Of a stretch of DNA of 64,000 nt, positions 19,091 to 27,630 are shown one piece after another. Made by a program: the position numbers and the translations under genes. Numbering within the stretch: position 1 is the stretch's first letter; every line of letters starts with the position of its first letter. The stretch is from Rhizobiaceae bacterium. Lineage in GTDB: Bacteria; Pseudomonadota; Alphaproteobacteria; Rhizobiales; Rhizobiaceae. The notes beneath the pieces were generated by a model. That model made no database searches. It had not been told where the DNA came from and saw nothing but the letters and a program-made list of their open reading frames with translations. The stretch covers positions 1-64,000 of the forward strand of contig JAHBYV010000020.1 in NCBI GenBank assembly GCA_019635795.1. The letters are read 5' to 3'.

Positions 19091-19123
19091 AGGAAAAGCC
19101 CCGCCTTGGAGAGGCAGGGCTTG
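19091..19123 (-). terminator. Rho-independent terminator of the 79-aa gene / aceA transcript
   Basis: On the minus strand a 10-bp stem with one mismatch (arms 113-122 and 96-105 of 19000) is followed by TTTTCCTTT. It lies just after the stop of the 79-aa gene and before the synthetase start. Confidence 0.65.
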
Positions 19124-19140
19124 ATAGTGAATAGCGATGG

Positions 19141-19380
19141 TCAGGATTGCTGCTGTGTCACAATGACCGGGATCAGCAAATCTCCCCAATTGCCGTTTCC
19201 GCCATGGTGTCGGGCTGAACGCACCAACTCCACCGACACACCCGCCTCAACCGCTTTCATTACGGCTTGATTGAGCCGATGTAGATCGTTTGCCACGATG
19301 CGGATTGCAGCCTGCTGCTCGTCGCTCATGGCAGAAGCCTGTTCTTCAGCTCTTTCCTTGACCCGTGTGTTTGGCGTCAT
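19141..19380 (-). CDS. Conserved hypothetical protein, 79 aa
   Basis: A small, mostly helical soluble protein (MTPNTRVKERAEEQASAM at the start, ending DLLIPVIVTQQQS). It has no signal peptide or membrane segment. GGGAGA sits seven bases before the ATG. It lies 79 bp downstream of aceA on the same strand and ends at a terminator, so it is probably co-transcribed with isocitrate lyase; the function is unknown. Confidence 0.65.
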   Translation of the reverse strand: MTPNTRVKERAEEQASAMSDEQQAAIRIVANDLHRLNQAVMKAVEAGVSVELVRSARHHGGNGNWGDLLIPVIVTQQQS

Positions 19381-19459
19381 GTCAGTCTCCCTTGCAATAG
19401 AGGGGTTAAATGGGGTGCCGGGAAGCATCTCCTCCATGCGTTCCCGGCATGTCAGCGGC

Positions 19460-20749
19460 TTATTCAGCCGCTGGCTTGAACTGCTCGTGCTCGGTTGAAT
19501 CGCGCATGGCTGTTGTTGACGATTGACCACCGGTGATTGCCAGTGAAACCGCGTCGAAATATCCCGTGCCGACCTCGCGCTGATGCTTCGTTGCGGTGTA
19601 GCCGTTGGCTTCTGCTGCAAATTCTGCTTCCTGAAGCTCGGAATAGGCCGCCATCTGACGATCCTTGTAGCCGCGGGCCAGCTCGAACATTCCGTAGTTA
19701 AGCTGGTGGAAGCCGGCCAATGTGATGAACTGGAACTTGTATCCCATTGCACCCAGTTCGCGCTGGAACTTGGCAATGGTGGCGTCGTCCAGATTCTTCT
19801 TCCAGTTGAAAGACGGCGAGCAGTTGTAAGCCAGCTTCTTGCCCGGATGAGCTTTATGAACCGCCTCTGCGAACTTGCGGGCCTGGTCGAGATCCGGCTT
19901 GCCAGTTTCCATCCAGATAAGGTCGCAATGTGGGGCATAGGCAATCGCACGTGCGATGCAGGGCTCAATTCCGTTCCGCACCTGATAGAAGCCCTCAACG
20001 GTCCGACCTGCGTCGTAGTCAACGAAAGGCTGGTCGCGCTCGTCAATATCAGAGGTCAACAGCTTGGCTGCCTCTGCGTCTGTGCGAGCGACGATGAGCG
20101 TGGGGACACCCATAACGTCAGCGGCGAGACGCGCTGCTGTCAGGTTGCGAATGTGTGCGGCGGTTGGGATAAGCACCTTGCCACCCAAATGGCCGCACTT
20201 CTTTTCTGAGGCCAGCTGATCTTCAAAGTGTACGCCGGCAGCGCCAGCCTCGATGAATGCTTTCATGATTTCGAATGCATTCAGTGGTCCGCCGAAACCA
20301 GCTTCCGCGTCAGCGACGATCGGCGCAAACCAGGTATCAACCGACAGTCCTTTGCCTTCAGAAACTTCAATCTGATCGGCGCGCTGCAAGGTGCGATTGA
20401 TGCGGCGGGCCAATTCCGGTGCTGCATTGGCTGGGTACAGCGATTGGTCCGGGTACATGGCAGAAGCGGTGTTGGCATCAGCGGCCACCTGCCAGCCGGA
20501 AAGATAGATCGCCTTCAGCCCTGCGCGGACCATCTGCATCGCCTGGTTGCCAGACAATGCACCAAGCGCGTTGATGAAGTCTTCTTCGTGAATGAGCTTC
20601 CAAAGGCGGTTCGCGCCGTTTTCAGCAAGGGTGTGACGGATTTGTACAGAGCCCCGCAGGCGCTTGACATCCTCGGGTGAGTACGGGCGCTCAATCCCCT
20701 CGTAACGGCCCTCGGGCGCAGAAGGAACGAGGTTGTAAAAATCAGTCAT
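19460..20749 (-). CDS. aceA: Isocitrate lyase
   Basis: A 429-aa enzyme that cleaves isocitrate into succinate and glyoxylate, the committing step of the glyoxylate bypass needed for growth on acetate or fatty acids. The signature KKCGHLGGK, with the catalytic Cys, is intact. [36 protein letters not shown] and [11 protein letters not shown] are all family hallmarks. The start at 20749 follows GGAG and gives the standard length. It is divergently transcribed from the ScfR-type regulator. No malate synthase gene is in the window. Confidence 0.97.
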   Translation of the reverse strand: MTDFYNLVPSAPEGRYEGIERPYSPEDVKRLRGSVQIRHTLAENGANRLWKLIHEEDFINALGALSGNQAMQMVRAGLKAIYLSGWQVAADANTASAMYPDQSLYPANAAPELARRINRTLQRADQIEVSEGKGLSVDTWFAPIVADAEAGFGGPLNAFEIMKAFIEAGAAGVHFEDQLASEKKCGHLGGKVLIPTAAHIRNLTAARLAADVMGVPTLIVARTDAEAAKLLTSDIDERDQPFVDYDAGRTVEGFYQVRNGIEPCIARAIAYAPHCDLIWMETGKPDLDQARKFAEAVHKAHPGKKLAYNCSPSFNWKKNLDDATIAKFQRELGAMGYKFQFITLAGFHQLNYGMFELARGYKDRQMAAYSELQEAEFAAEANGYTATKHQREVGTGYFDAVSLAITGGQSSTTAMRDSTEHEQFKPAAE

Positions 20750-20826
20750 TGTCACGGCTCCGATAGACAAAGTGAAAAAATTACGCGTTGTGCACTTACG
20801 CTTGTGGAAAAGTTGGCTGTGACAGG

Positions 20827-20980
20827 ATTTACATTGCGGCGCGAAATAAATGCCAGAATTTTCATGTTTTTCGACGAAACAATGAAGAAAATCTGTGTTG
20901 TCTTTGACATGCTGGCATTGTAAATTTGTCAAAAATGTAAACGCTATGGGAGAGTCGCGATATGGTAAATTCTTGTAAAT
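20827..20980. promoter_or_regulatory. Repeated TGTAAA elements between aceA and its regulator
   Basis: The 258-bp divergent region carries four copies of an (A/T)TGTAAA(T/C) element: 20827-20834 (inverted), 20918-20925, 20935-20942 and 20973-20980. Two of them straddle TTTGTCAAAA. This is the expected location for binding by the adjacent ScfR/RamB-type protein to control itself and aceA. Individual sites are short, but the clustering is notable. Confidence 0.45.
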
Positions 20981-21007
20981 CGCGTCGATATTTCGGGCGC
21001 GCTGTAA

Positions 21008-22417
21008 ATGGCTGAGCAGAAAATATTCGCGGGCCCGCGCATACGCCGCATTCGTAACGCGTTGGGGCTGACCCAAACGTCCATGGCAGACGGACTAGGG
21101 ATCTCGCCGTCTTACCTCAATCTGATAGAGCGCAATCAACGACCGCTGACGGTGCAGCTCATACTCAAATTGGTTTCAACCTATGATGTTGATCCAGTCG
21201 ATCTGCAGGGCGAAGCGAAGGGCGCTATCAGCGCCCTGAGAGAAGTATTTTCAGACCCGTTATTGGCGGGCGAACTTCCAGGTGATCAGGAGCTGATAGA
21301 AATTGCGGAGGCTGCACCAAATGCCGCCGCTGCAATGGTCAAGCTCTATCGCGCTTATCGCGAACAGGCAGATCGCCTTTCGGACTTGTCGGAAATAATG
21401 GCGAGGGAAGGAAAGGCGACCAGCCTTTCATCTGCTCGCTTGCCCATTGATGAAGTGCGGGAGGTCCTCGAAAGACGACCAAACTATTACCCTGATCTTG
21501 AGGAGGAGGCGGAGGCATTTCATCGCGTCCTCGAACCGGGAGATGACATTTATGGCGCGCTGAAATCGTGGCTCAAACGCGAATATGGTATCGTTGTCAG
21601 GATACTTCCTGTTGCGACAATGCCGAATTGGCGCCGCCGCTATGATAGGCATTCGCAGCGCCTTTATATTTCAGAACGTTTGTCGCCATTCGATCAGCTG
21701 CGTGAAGTCGCAATGGAGGCGTGTCTGGTCCGAATGCAGGTCGCCATAGCGAACGAGATCAAGGCGCTCAAACTCTCCAGCGATGAAGCCAGAAGGTTGG
21801 CGCGCTTCGAGCTTGGCAGGTATGCAGCTCATGCACTGATGATGCCCTATAGCGCATTCCACGCGGCTGCTTTGCGCGCCCGTTATGACATCGACGTGTT
21901 GCGGTCGCGTTTCAGCGTCTCGTTCGAGCAAGCTGCGAACCGTTTGACTATGCTGCAACGTCCCGGGTTGAGCGGCGTGCCGTTCTTCATGCTCGAAATC
22001 GACAATGCAGGCCACAGATTCAGAAAGGCGGGCAGTCAGGGTTTTCCGCAGAGCCGCTTCGGTGGAGGTTGCCCGAAGCTGTCCCTCCATGCAGCTTTCG
22101 CTCTTCCCGGCCAGATATTCGTTGAGGCGGTTGAAATGCCTGACGGTGCTGAGTTTCTGACGATTTCCCGTACGCTTGAGGGTCCACAAGGTGCGTTCGA
22201 CGAACGCCCTCGTCGCACCGCGCTCTTGCTGGGCTGCGACATGGGTTTCAAAGACGAAACAGTCTACGGGGCGGCTATCGTCGGCAAAACACCTGTCGGC
22301 CCGTCTTGTAGATTATGCGAGCGGCAGGGCTGTCTTGCACGCGCGGAGCCGCCCGTTACGCGACCGCTTGGACTGGACGAAATGGTTACAGGTTTGAGCG
22401 CTTTCGACTTCCAGTAG
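21008..22417 (+). CDS. XRE-family regulator of short-chain acyl metabolism (ScfR/RamB type)
   Basis: A 469-aa protein. Residues about 10-65 are a Cro/CI-type helix-turn-helix ([20 protein letters not shown], then [17 protein letters not shown]). The middle resembles a degenerate ImmA/IrrE metallopeptidase-like domain (about 160-290). The C-terminal DUF2083-like domain ends with a cysteine-rich [16 protein letters not shown] segment. This architecture is that of RamB, MccR and ScfR, which sense acyl-CoA or methylcitrate-cycle status and control glyoxylate-bypass genes. Its divergence from aceA makes aceA the likely target. Confidence 0.88.
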   Translation: MAEQKIFAGPRIRRIRNALGLTQTSMADGLGISPSYLNLIERNQRPLTVQLILKLVSTYDVDPVDLQGEAKGAISALREVFSDPLLAGELPGDQELIEIAEAAPNAAAAMVKLYRAYREQADRLSDLSEIMAREGKATSLSSARLPIDEVREVLERRPNYYPDLEEEAEAFHRVLEPGDDIYGALKSWLKREYGIVVRILPVATMPNWRRRYDRHSQRLYISERLSPFDQLREVAMEACLVRMQVAIANEIKALKLSSDEARRLARFELGRYAAHALMMPYSAFHAAALRARYDIDVLRSRFSVSFEQAANRLTMLQRPGLSGVPFFMLEIDNAGHRFRKAGSQGFPQSRFGGGCPKLSLHAAFALPGQIFVEAVEMPDGAEFLTISRTLEGPQGAFDERPRRTALLLGCDMGFKDETVYGAAIVGKTPVGPSCRLCERQGCLARAEPPVTRPLGLDEMVTGLSAFDFQ

Positions 22418-22502
22418 AAACTGCGCCAATTGTCCTTCTTTGCTGGACCACGCGCGGCACATACTTCTCAAATAGGCGAGGCTGAAATTTAGATTGGCTT
22501 CG

Positions 22503-23429
22503 ATGACGCAAACCGCAGAAACCTATAATTCCGCACCAGGCTCTGGCTACAGCGCGCACGAGCGTCGTACAGGCATGTTGCTTGTTTTTCTTTCCGCCCT
22601 GGCCTGGAGCTTTGGCGGCACAATTGCGCGCTTTATCGAAACGCAAGATAGCTGGACGGTCGTATTCTGGCGCTCTTTCTGGGCATCAATTTGCGTCCTT
22701 GGCTTTATGGTTGCTCGCGATGGACTGGCTGGAGCATGGCGCGCATTTCGCGACATGGGCTGGCCCGGATATGTCGTTTCGTTCTGTTTTGCTGCGGCCT
22801 CGTCGTGCTTCGTAATTGCCCTGTCATACACGAAGGTGGCCAATATTCTGCTCATTCAGGCGGGGGTTCCGCTTCTGGCTGCGCTGTTGGGCTGGGCTTT
22901 CTTCAAAGAAAAGGTCTCGCTGGCAACCTGGGCTGCTATCGGTGCAGTGATATTTGGTGTCGGGCTGATGGTTTCAGACAGTTTAAGTGGGGGCGCATCT
23001 CCCATTGGAGACGGACTAGCATTGCTGATCGCGGGCCTTTTTGCTGTAGCAACCGTCATAACGCGGCGCTATGCACATGTTCGCATGACGCCCGCGACAT
23101 GTCTGGGAGCTATTTTGGCTTGCGCCTTTGCAGCCACTCAGGCGAGCACGCTTGCTACCAATGCTTCTGATGCGGGGTTTCTGTTTGCCTTCGGGATTCT
23201 AAATCTCGGCTTCGGGATGGTCTGTTTTGCGCTCGGAGCGCGATTGATCCCTGCCGCTTATGCAGCGCTGATTGGTTGCTTCGAGCCGATTCTGGGCCCT
23301 GTCTGGGTGTGGCTGATCCATGGCGAAGAGCCCTCCCAGCGCGCCCTGATTGGTGGTGCATTCGTCATTAGCGCCTTGCTCGGCCATATCTTTCTCGAGT
23401 TCAAAAGGTCTGCGAGCCAGCGGCCATAA
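22503..23429 (+). CDS. DMT (EamA) family inner-membrane transporter
   Basis: A 308-aa integral membrane protein with about ten transmembrane segments in two EamA repeats (first TM LLVFLSALAWSFGGTIARF). Drug/metabolite transporters of this type mostly export amino acids or small metabolites. ATG at 22503 is preferred over TTG at 22494; the ribosome site is weak. It lies between the aceA regulator and the polyamine importer, but the substrate cannot be deduced. Confidence 0.85.
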   Translation: MTQTAETYNSAPGSGYSAHERRTGMLLVFLSALAWSFGGTIARFIETQDSWTVVFWRSFWASICVLGFMVARDGLAGAWRAFRDMGWPGYVVSFCFAAASSCFVIALSYTKVANILLIQAGVPLLAALLGWAFFKEKVSLATWAAIGAVIFGVGLMVSDSLSGGASPIGDGLALLIAGLFAVATVITRRYAHVRMTPATCLGAILACAFAATQASTLATNASDAGFLFAFGILNLGFGMVCFALGARLIPAAYAALIGCFEPILGPVWVWLIHGEEPSQRALIGGAFVISALLGHIFLEFKRSASQRP

Positions 23430-23574
23430 AAGCACCTGATATTTTTTATCAACCTCCGGTCGTAGGTCCTTTTTCCTGCTTGTCGCAGGCTTTGAAGGTT
23501 AATAAGGTTCTACTAAGTCGTCTTGCTGTGCTGCGGCTCAGAAGGCACCCGATGAGTGTATCTGGAGATAGTGA

Positions 23575-24666
23575 ATGTCTGCAATCAAGTTTGGACTTTC
23601 GGCTGCGCTCGTAGCTGTCATGACATTCAGCGCTAGCGCGCAGGAGAAAGTCGTCAACGTCTTTAATTGGTCAGACTACATCGATGACAGCATCCTTGAG
23701 GACTTTACGAAAGAAACAGGGATCAAGGTCGTCTACGACGTTTTTGATTCGAACGAGATTCTGGAAACAAAGCTTTTGGCTGGCGGAAGCGGTTATGACG
23801 TGGTTGTCCCAAGCGGGCATTTTCTCGCACGTCAGATTCAGGCTGGCGTATTTCAGAAACTGGACAAATCCAAACTGCCCAACCTGTCAAACATGTGGGA
23901 TGTCGTGACGGAGCGAACTGCTGCTTACGATCCGGGCAATGAGTATTCCGTCAATTACATGTGGGGAACGACCGGGATCGGCTACAACGTCGAAAAGGTC
24001 AAGGCTGCGCTAGGCACCGATAAGATCGATTCCTGGGATGTGATTTTTGATCCTGAGAAGATTGCCAAGCTGAAGGATTGTGGAGTCTATGTGCTGGATC
24101 AATCTCAGGACATCATTCCGGCTGCACTGCACTATCTAGGTCTCGACCCGAATGCGCGGGACGCGGAGAGCTTTGCCAAGGCAGAGGAGCTTCTCCTGTC
24201 CATCCGCCCATACGTCCGAAAATTCCATTCATCTGAATATATTAACGCGCTTGCCAATGGTGACATTTGTATCGCGATCGGCTGGTCGGGCGACGTGTTT
24301 CAGGCACGCGACAGAGCCGCTGAAGCCAATCAGGGTGTAACGGTTGACTATGTGATTCCGAAGGAAGGCGCCGAGATGTGGTTTGATCAGATGGCAATCC
24401 CGGCAGATGCGAAACACCCGGAAGAAGCATTGGCGTTCATCAATTACATGATGAAGCCGGAAGTGGCCGCTAAAGCCAGCAACTATGTGTACTATGCGAA
24501 CGGAAACAAAGCTTCGCAGCAGTTCATTGACAAGGAAGTTATTGAAGATCCGGCGATTTACCCGGATGAGGCAACAATGGCTAAACTCTATACGGTCGAA
24601 CCATATGGGCCAAAAGATCAGCGCCTTGTCACAAGGCTCTGGACCAAGGTCACCACTGGCCAGTAA
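23575..24666 (+). CDS. potF: Polyamine ABC transporter, periplasmic binding protein
   Basis: A 363-aa protein with a signal peptide (cleavage near SAS-AQEK) and the PotD/PotF-type fold. It opens with VVNVFNWSDYIDDSILEDF, the family's conserved NWxxYI motif, and has aromatic and acidic residues (YDVVVPSGHF, GDICIAIGWSGD) typical of putrescine/spermidine sites. A GGAG ribosome site precedes the ATG. It is the first gene of the potFGHI operon and is followed by a hairpin that probably lowers expression of the downstream genes relative to the binding protein. Confidence 0.93.
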   Translation: MSAIKFGLSAALVAVMTFSASAQEKVVNVFNWSDYIDDSILEDFTKETGIKVVYDVFDSNEILETKLLAGGSGYDVVVPSGHFLARQIQAGVFQKLDKSKLPNLSNMWDVVTERTAAYDPGNEYSVNYMWGTTGIGYNVEKVKAALGTDKIDSWDVIFDPEKIAKLKDCGVYVLDQSQDIIPAALHYLGLDPNARDAESFAKAEELLLSIRPYVRKFHSSEYINALANGDICIAIGWSGDVFQARDRAAEANQGVTVDYVIPKEGAEMWFDQMAIPADAKHPEEALAFINYMMKPEVAAKASNYVYYANGNKASQQFIDKEVIEDPAIYPDEATMAKLYTVEPYGPKDQRLVTRLWTKVTTGQ

Positions 24667-24681
24667 TCACTGCATAAACAG

Positions 24682-24702
24682 AGGCCCGGCATTGCCGGGC
24701 CT
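24682..24702 (+). terminator. Intra-operon hairpin after potF
   Basis: A perfect 9-bp stem (AGGCCCGGC / GCCGGGCCT) with a 3-base loop stands between potF and potG. Only a weak T stretch follows, so it is more likely an mRNA stabiliser or partial terminator than a full stop. Confidence 0.6.
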
Positions 24703-24727
24703 TTCAGGTTAAAAGCAGGGTCTTCAC

Positions 24728-25870
24728 ATGAAATCACTTGGAAGCATTCGCAGAAGCTTCGCGCCTTGGACCGATCCTTCTGCGAAACCCTATATTGTAT
24801 TCGAAAACGTCACAAAGCGGTTCGGTGACTTCACCGCAGTGAATAATCTCTCGCTGTCAATCTTCGAGCGGGAATTCTTTGCGCTGCTCGGAGCGTCCGG
24901 CTGTGGAAAATCGACCTTGCTACGAATGCTGGCCGGTTTTGAAGAGCCGACTTCCGGTCGGATATTGCTCGACGGTCAGGATTTGCGCGGGATTCCTCCC
25001 TACAGGCGACCAGTCAATATGATGTTCCAGTCATATGCTCTCTTTCCGCATATGACCGTGGAGCAGAATATTGCTTTCGGTCTGAAGCAGGATGGAATGC
25101 CCAAAACCGAGATTGAAACCCGCGTTGCCGATATGTTGAAGCTGGTAAAGCTGACGCAGTTTGCGAAGCGCAAACCGCATCAGCTTTCTGGTGGCCAACG
25201 CCAGCGCGTGGCGTTGGCGCGCTCGGTTGCCAAGCGTCCCAAAGTGCTTTTGCTCGACGAGCCTTTGGGGGCGCTCGACAAGAAACTGCGCGAAGAAACG
25301 CAATTCGAATTGATGGATTTGCAGCAAAGCCTTGGCCTGACATTCGTGATCGTGACGCATGATCAGGAAGAAGCCATGACGATGGCTGACCGGATTGCCA
25401 TTCTGGATAAAGGTGAGGTTATGCAGGTGGCGACACCCGCAGAAATATACGAAGCGCCAAACTCCAGGTTCGTCGCAAACTTCGTCGGCAACGTTAATAT
25501 GTTCGAGGGCAAACTTACAGCGCGCGAGGGCGAGCGAGTTACCATCGCCGGCAGCAGCGGCGCTGAAATCAAGGTCGTTAATGCAGGCGATGCAGCGCAG
25601 GGCGGAGACGTCGCCTTCGCCATCCGACCGGAAAAGATAAAAGTGTCTTCCAAGCGACCCGGAAACAGCGCCGCCAACGCAATGCAGGGCGAAGTATATG
25701 ACATTGCCTATCTCGGAGACATGACGATCTTCCACATCAAGCTTGATGATGGGCAAATCATCAAGGCGAGCACCATGAATAGTTCACGCACAGTGGAAGA
25801 CCCGCTTAGCTGGAGCGATCAAGCTTGGATTTCATTTGAGCCGGATGCCGGCGTCGTTCTGACGAGGTAG
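24728..25870 (+). CDS. potG: Polyamine ABC transporter ATPase
   Basis: A 380-aa cytoplasmic ATPase with Walker A GASGCGKST, Q-loop MMFQSYALFPHM, signature LSGGQRQRVALARS, Walker B VLLLDEPLGALD and H-loop VTHDQEEAM. The C-terminal about 100 residues form a TOBE-type regulatory domain. About 25 residues precede the ABC domain, typical of PotG. It energises PotH/PotI; the first 60 bases follow the potF hairpin. Confidence 0.94.
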   Translation: MKSLGSIRRSFAPWTDPSAKPYIVFENVTKRFGDFTAVNNLSLSIFEREFFALLGASGCGKSTLLRMLAGFEEPTSGRILLDGQDLRGIPPYRRPVNMMFQSYALFPHMTVEQNIAFGLKQDGMPKTEIETRVADMLKLVKLTQFAKRKPHQLSGGQRQRVALARSVAKRPKVLLLDEPLGALDKKLREETQFELMDLQQSLGLTFVIVTHDQEEAMTMADRIAILDKGEVMQVATPAEIYEAPNSRFVANFVGNVNMFEGKLTAREGERVTIAGSSGAEIKVVNAGDAAQGGDVAFAIRPEKIKVSSKRPGNSAANAMQGEVYDIAYLGDMTIFHIKLDDGQIIKASTMNSSRTVEDPLSWSDQAWISFEPDAGVVLTR

Positions 25871-25874
25871 GCGC

Positions 25875-26807
25875 ATGAGCGATACCAGTACGCAGTCCGC
25901 AGTGAACAAAGGCATTCTGGCGGCCATTTCGAGTAGGCTGGTCATTCTGGTGCCTTACGCCTGGCTATTGTTTTTCTTTCTGGTCCCATTTCTGATCGTA
26001 CTGAAAATTTCGCTTTCCACGACGGCTATTTCCATGCCGCCATACACGCCGGTAATAAACAGCTTTTCTGACCTTTTCGCCAAATGGCGTGAATTCAGCT
26101 TCGACAATTATATTTGGCTGACCGAGGACCCGCTTTACTATCGCGCTTACATTCGCAGCCTGGTCATCGCAGGAATTTCGACATTTTTCACTTTGTTGAT
26201 TGGCTACCCAATTGCCTACGGGATGGCACGTGCACCTTCGACGATCCGCCCGACACTTCTGATGCTGGTGATACTTCCGTTCTGGACTTCGTTTCTTATT
26301 CGCGTTTACGCATGGATAGGAATTTTGAAGCCCGAAGGTCTGTTGAACCAGTTCCTGATGTCGCTGCACATCATCGACTCCCCGTTGATCATCCTGAACA
26401 CAGATTGGGCAATCTATATCGGCATTGTGTACTCCTACCTGCCGTTCATGGTGCTGCCGCTTTATTCGTCGCTGGAGAAGATGGACTACACGCTTATCGA
26501 GGCGGCCAATGATCTGGGCTGCCCACCATTAAGTGCGTTCTGGAAGATAACGTTCCCACTGTCATTGCCGGGCGTCGTTGCCGGATGCCTGCTGGTTTTC
26601 ATCCCTGCTGTGGGTGAATTTGTCATTCCAGACCTTCTCGGTGGTTCTGAAACGCTCATGATCGGCAAGACATTGTGGAACGAGTTCAACTCCAATCGTG
26701 ATTGGCCTGTATCGTCAGCAGTCGCCGTAATTCTTCTGCTGTTGCTGGTGGTGCCGATCATGTTGTTCCAGCGGGCACAGGCCAAAGCCCAAGAGCAGGG
26801 GCGTTGA
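25875..26807 (+). CDS. potH: Polyamine ABC transporter permease
   Basis: A 310-aa inner-membrane protein with about six transmembrane segments. The EAA loop that docks the ATPase is TLIEAANDLGCPPLSAFWKI. It is 4 bp after potG and 1 bp before potI, so translation is coupled. Confidence 0.93.
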   Translation: MSDTSTQSAVNKGILAAISSRLVILVPYAWLLFFFLVPFLIVLKISLSTTAISMPPYTPVINSFSDLFAKWREFSFDNYIWLTEDPLYYRAYIRSLVIAGISTFFTLLIGYPIAYGMARAPSTIRPTLLMLVILPFWTSFLIRVYAWIGILKPEGLLNQFLMSLHIIDSPLIILNTDWAIYIGIVYSYLPFMVLPLYSSLEKMDYTLIEAANDLGCPPLSAFWKITFPLSLPGVVAGCLLVFIPAVGEFVIPDLLGGSETLMIGKTLWNEFNSNRDWPVSSAVAVILLLLLVVPIMLFQRAQAKAQEQGR

Positions 26808-26808
26808 C

Positions 26809-27627
26809 ATGAATACAAGCTGGTCACGCTTCAATATTGTCTCGATTGTCCTGGGATTCGCGTTCCTCTACCTGCCCATCGTGCTTCTGGTGATTTTCTC
26901 ATTTAATGAATCGAAGCTCGTTACCGTCTGGGCGGGGTTTTCAACGAAATGGTATGTGTCGTTATTCCAGAATCAGGCGCTGATTGACGCTGCATGGGTC
27001 ACGATAAGAGTCGGCATTTTGTCCGCAACCTTTGCTACCATATTGGGAACTTTGGCAGCACTGGCTCTCACCCGGTACACAAGGTTTCGCGGCAGGGTCT
27101 TGTTCTCCGGTATGGTTTTCGCACCGCTTGTGATGCCGGAGGTCATAACCGGACTTTCGCTGCTGTTGCTGTTCGTTGCTGTAAATCTTGACCGCGGGTT
27201 TGTTACCGTTATGCTTGCGCACATAACATTCTCAATGTGCTTCGTAGCGGTTGTGGTGCAGTCGCGACTTGTAAGCTTTGATCGGTCGCTTGAGGAAGCG
27301 GCAATGGATCTGGGCGCAACACCAGTGCGGACGTTTATCTCGATCACATTGCCGGTTATCTTGCCTGCAATCATTTCGGGCTGGATGCTGGCATTCACCT
27401 TATCGTTGGATGATCTGGTTATTGCCAGTTTCACATCCGGGCCGGGTGCCACCACTCTCCCGATGAAAATATACAGCCAGGTAAGACTTGGCGTTACTCC
27501 GGAGATAAATGCTGCCTGCACAATTTTAATCACCATCGTAACGATCGGCGTGATCGCTGCATCTGTGGTAAACAAGCGCCGAGAGGTTCAACGCAGGCTC
27601 GACGAACAGGCTGCGCAGCGAGGCTAG
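26809..27627 (+). CDS. potI: Polyamine ABC transporter permease
   Basis: A 272-aa inner-membrane protein with about six transmembrane segments and an EAA loop (SLEEAAMDLGATPVRTFISI). It forms the translocation channel with PotH. It is the last gene of potFGHI and ends 3 bp from the convergent AsmA gene. Confidence 0.93.
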   Translation: MNTSWSRFNIVSIVLGFAFLYLPIVLLVIFSFNESKLVTVWAGFSTKWYVSLFQNQALIDAAWVTIRVGILSATFATILGTLAALALTRYTRFRGRVLFSGMVFAPLVMPEVITGLSLLLLFVAVNLDRGFVTVMLAHITFSMCFVAVVVQSRLVSFDRSLEEAAMDLGATPVRTFISITLPVILPAIISGWMLAFTLSLDDLVIASFTSGPGATTLPMKIYSQVRLGVTPEINAACTILITIVTIGVIAASVVNKRREVQRRLDEQAAQRG

Positions 27628-27630
27628 TTG

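Noticed and set aside
19141-20046. Long minus-strand frame of about 300 aa overlapping aceA
   Set aside because: Most of it is aceA read in another frame; only its last 79 codons, with their own ribosome site, are a credible gene.
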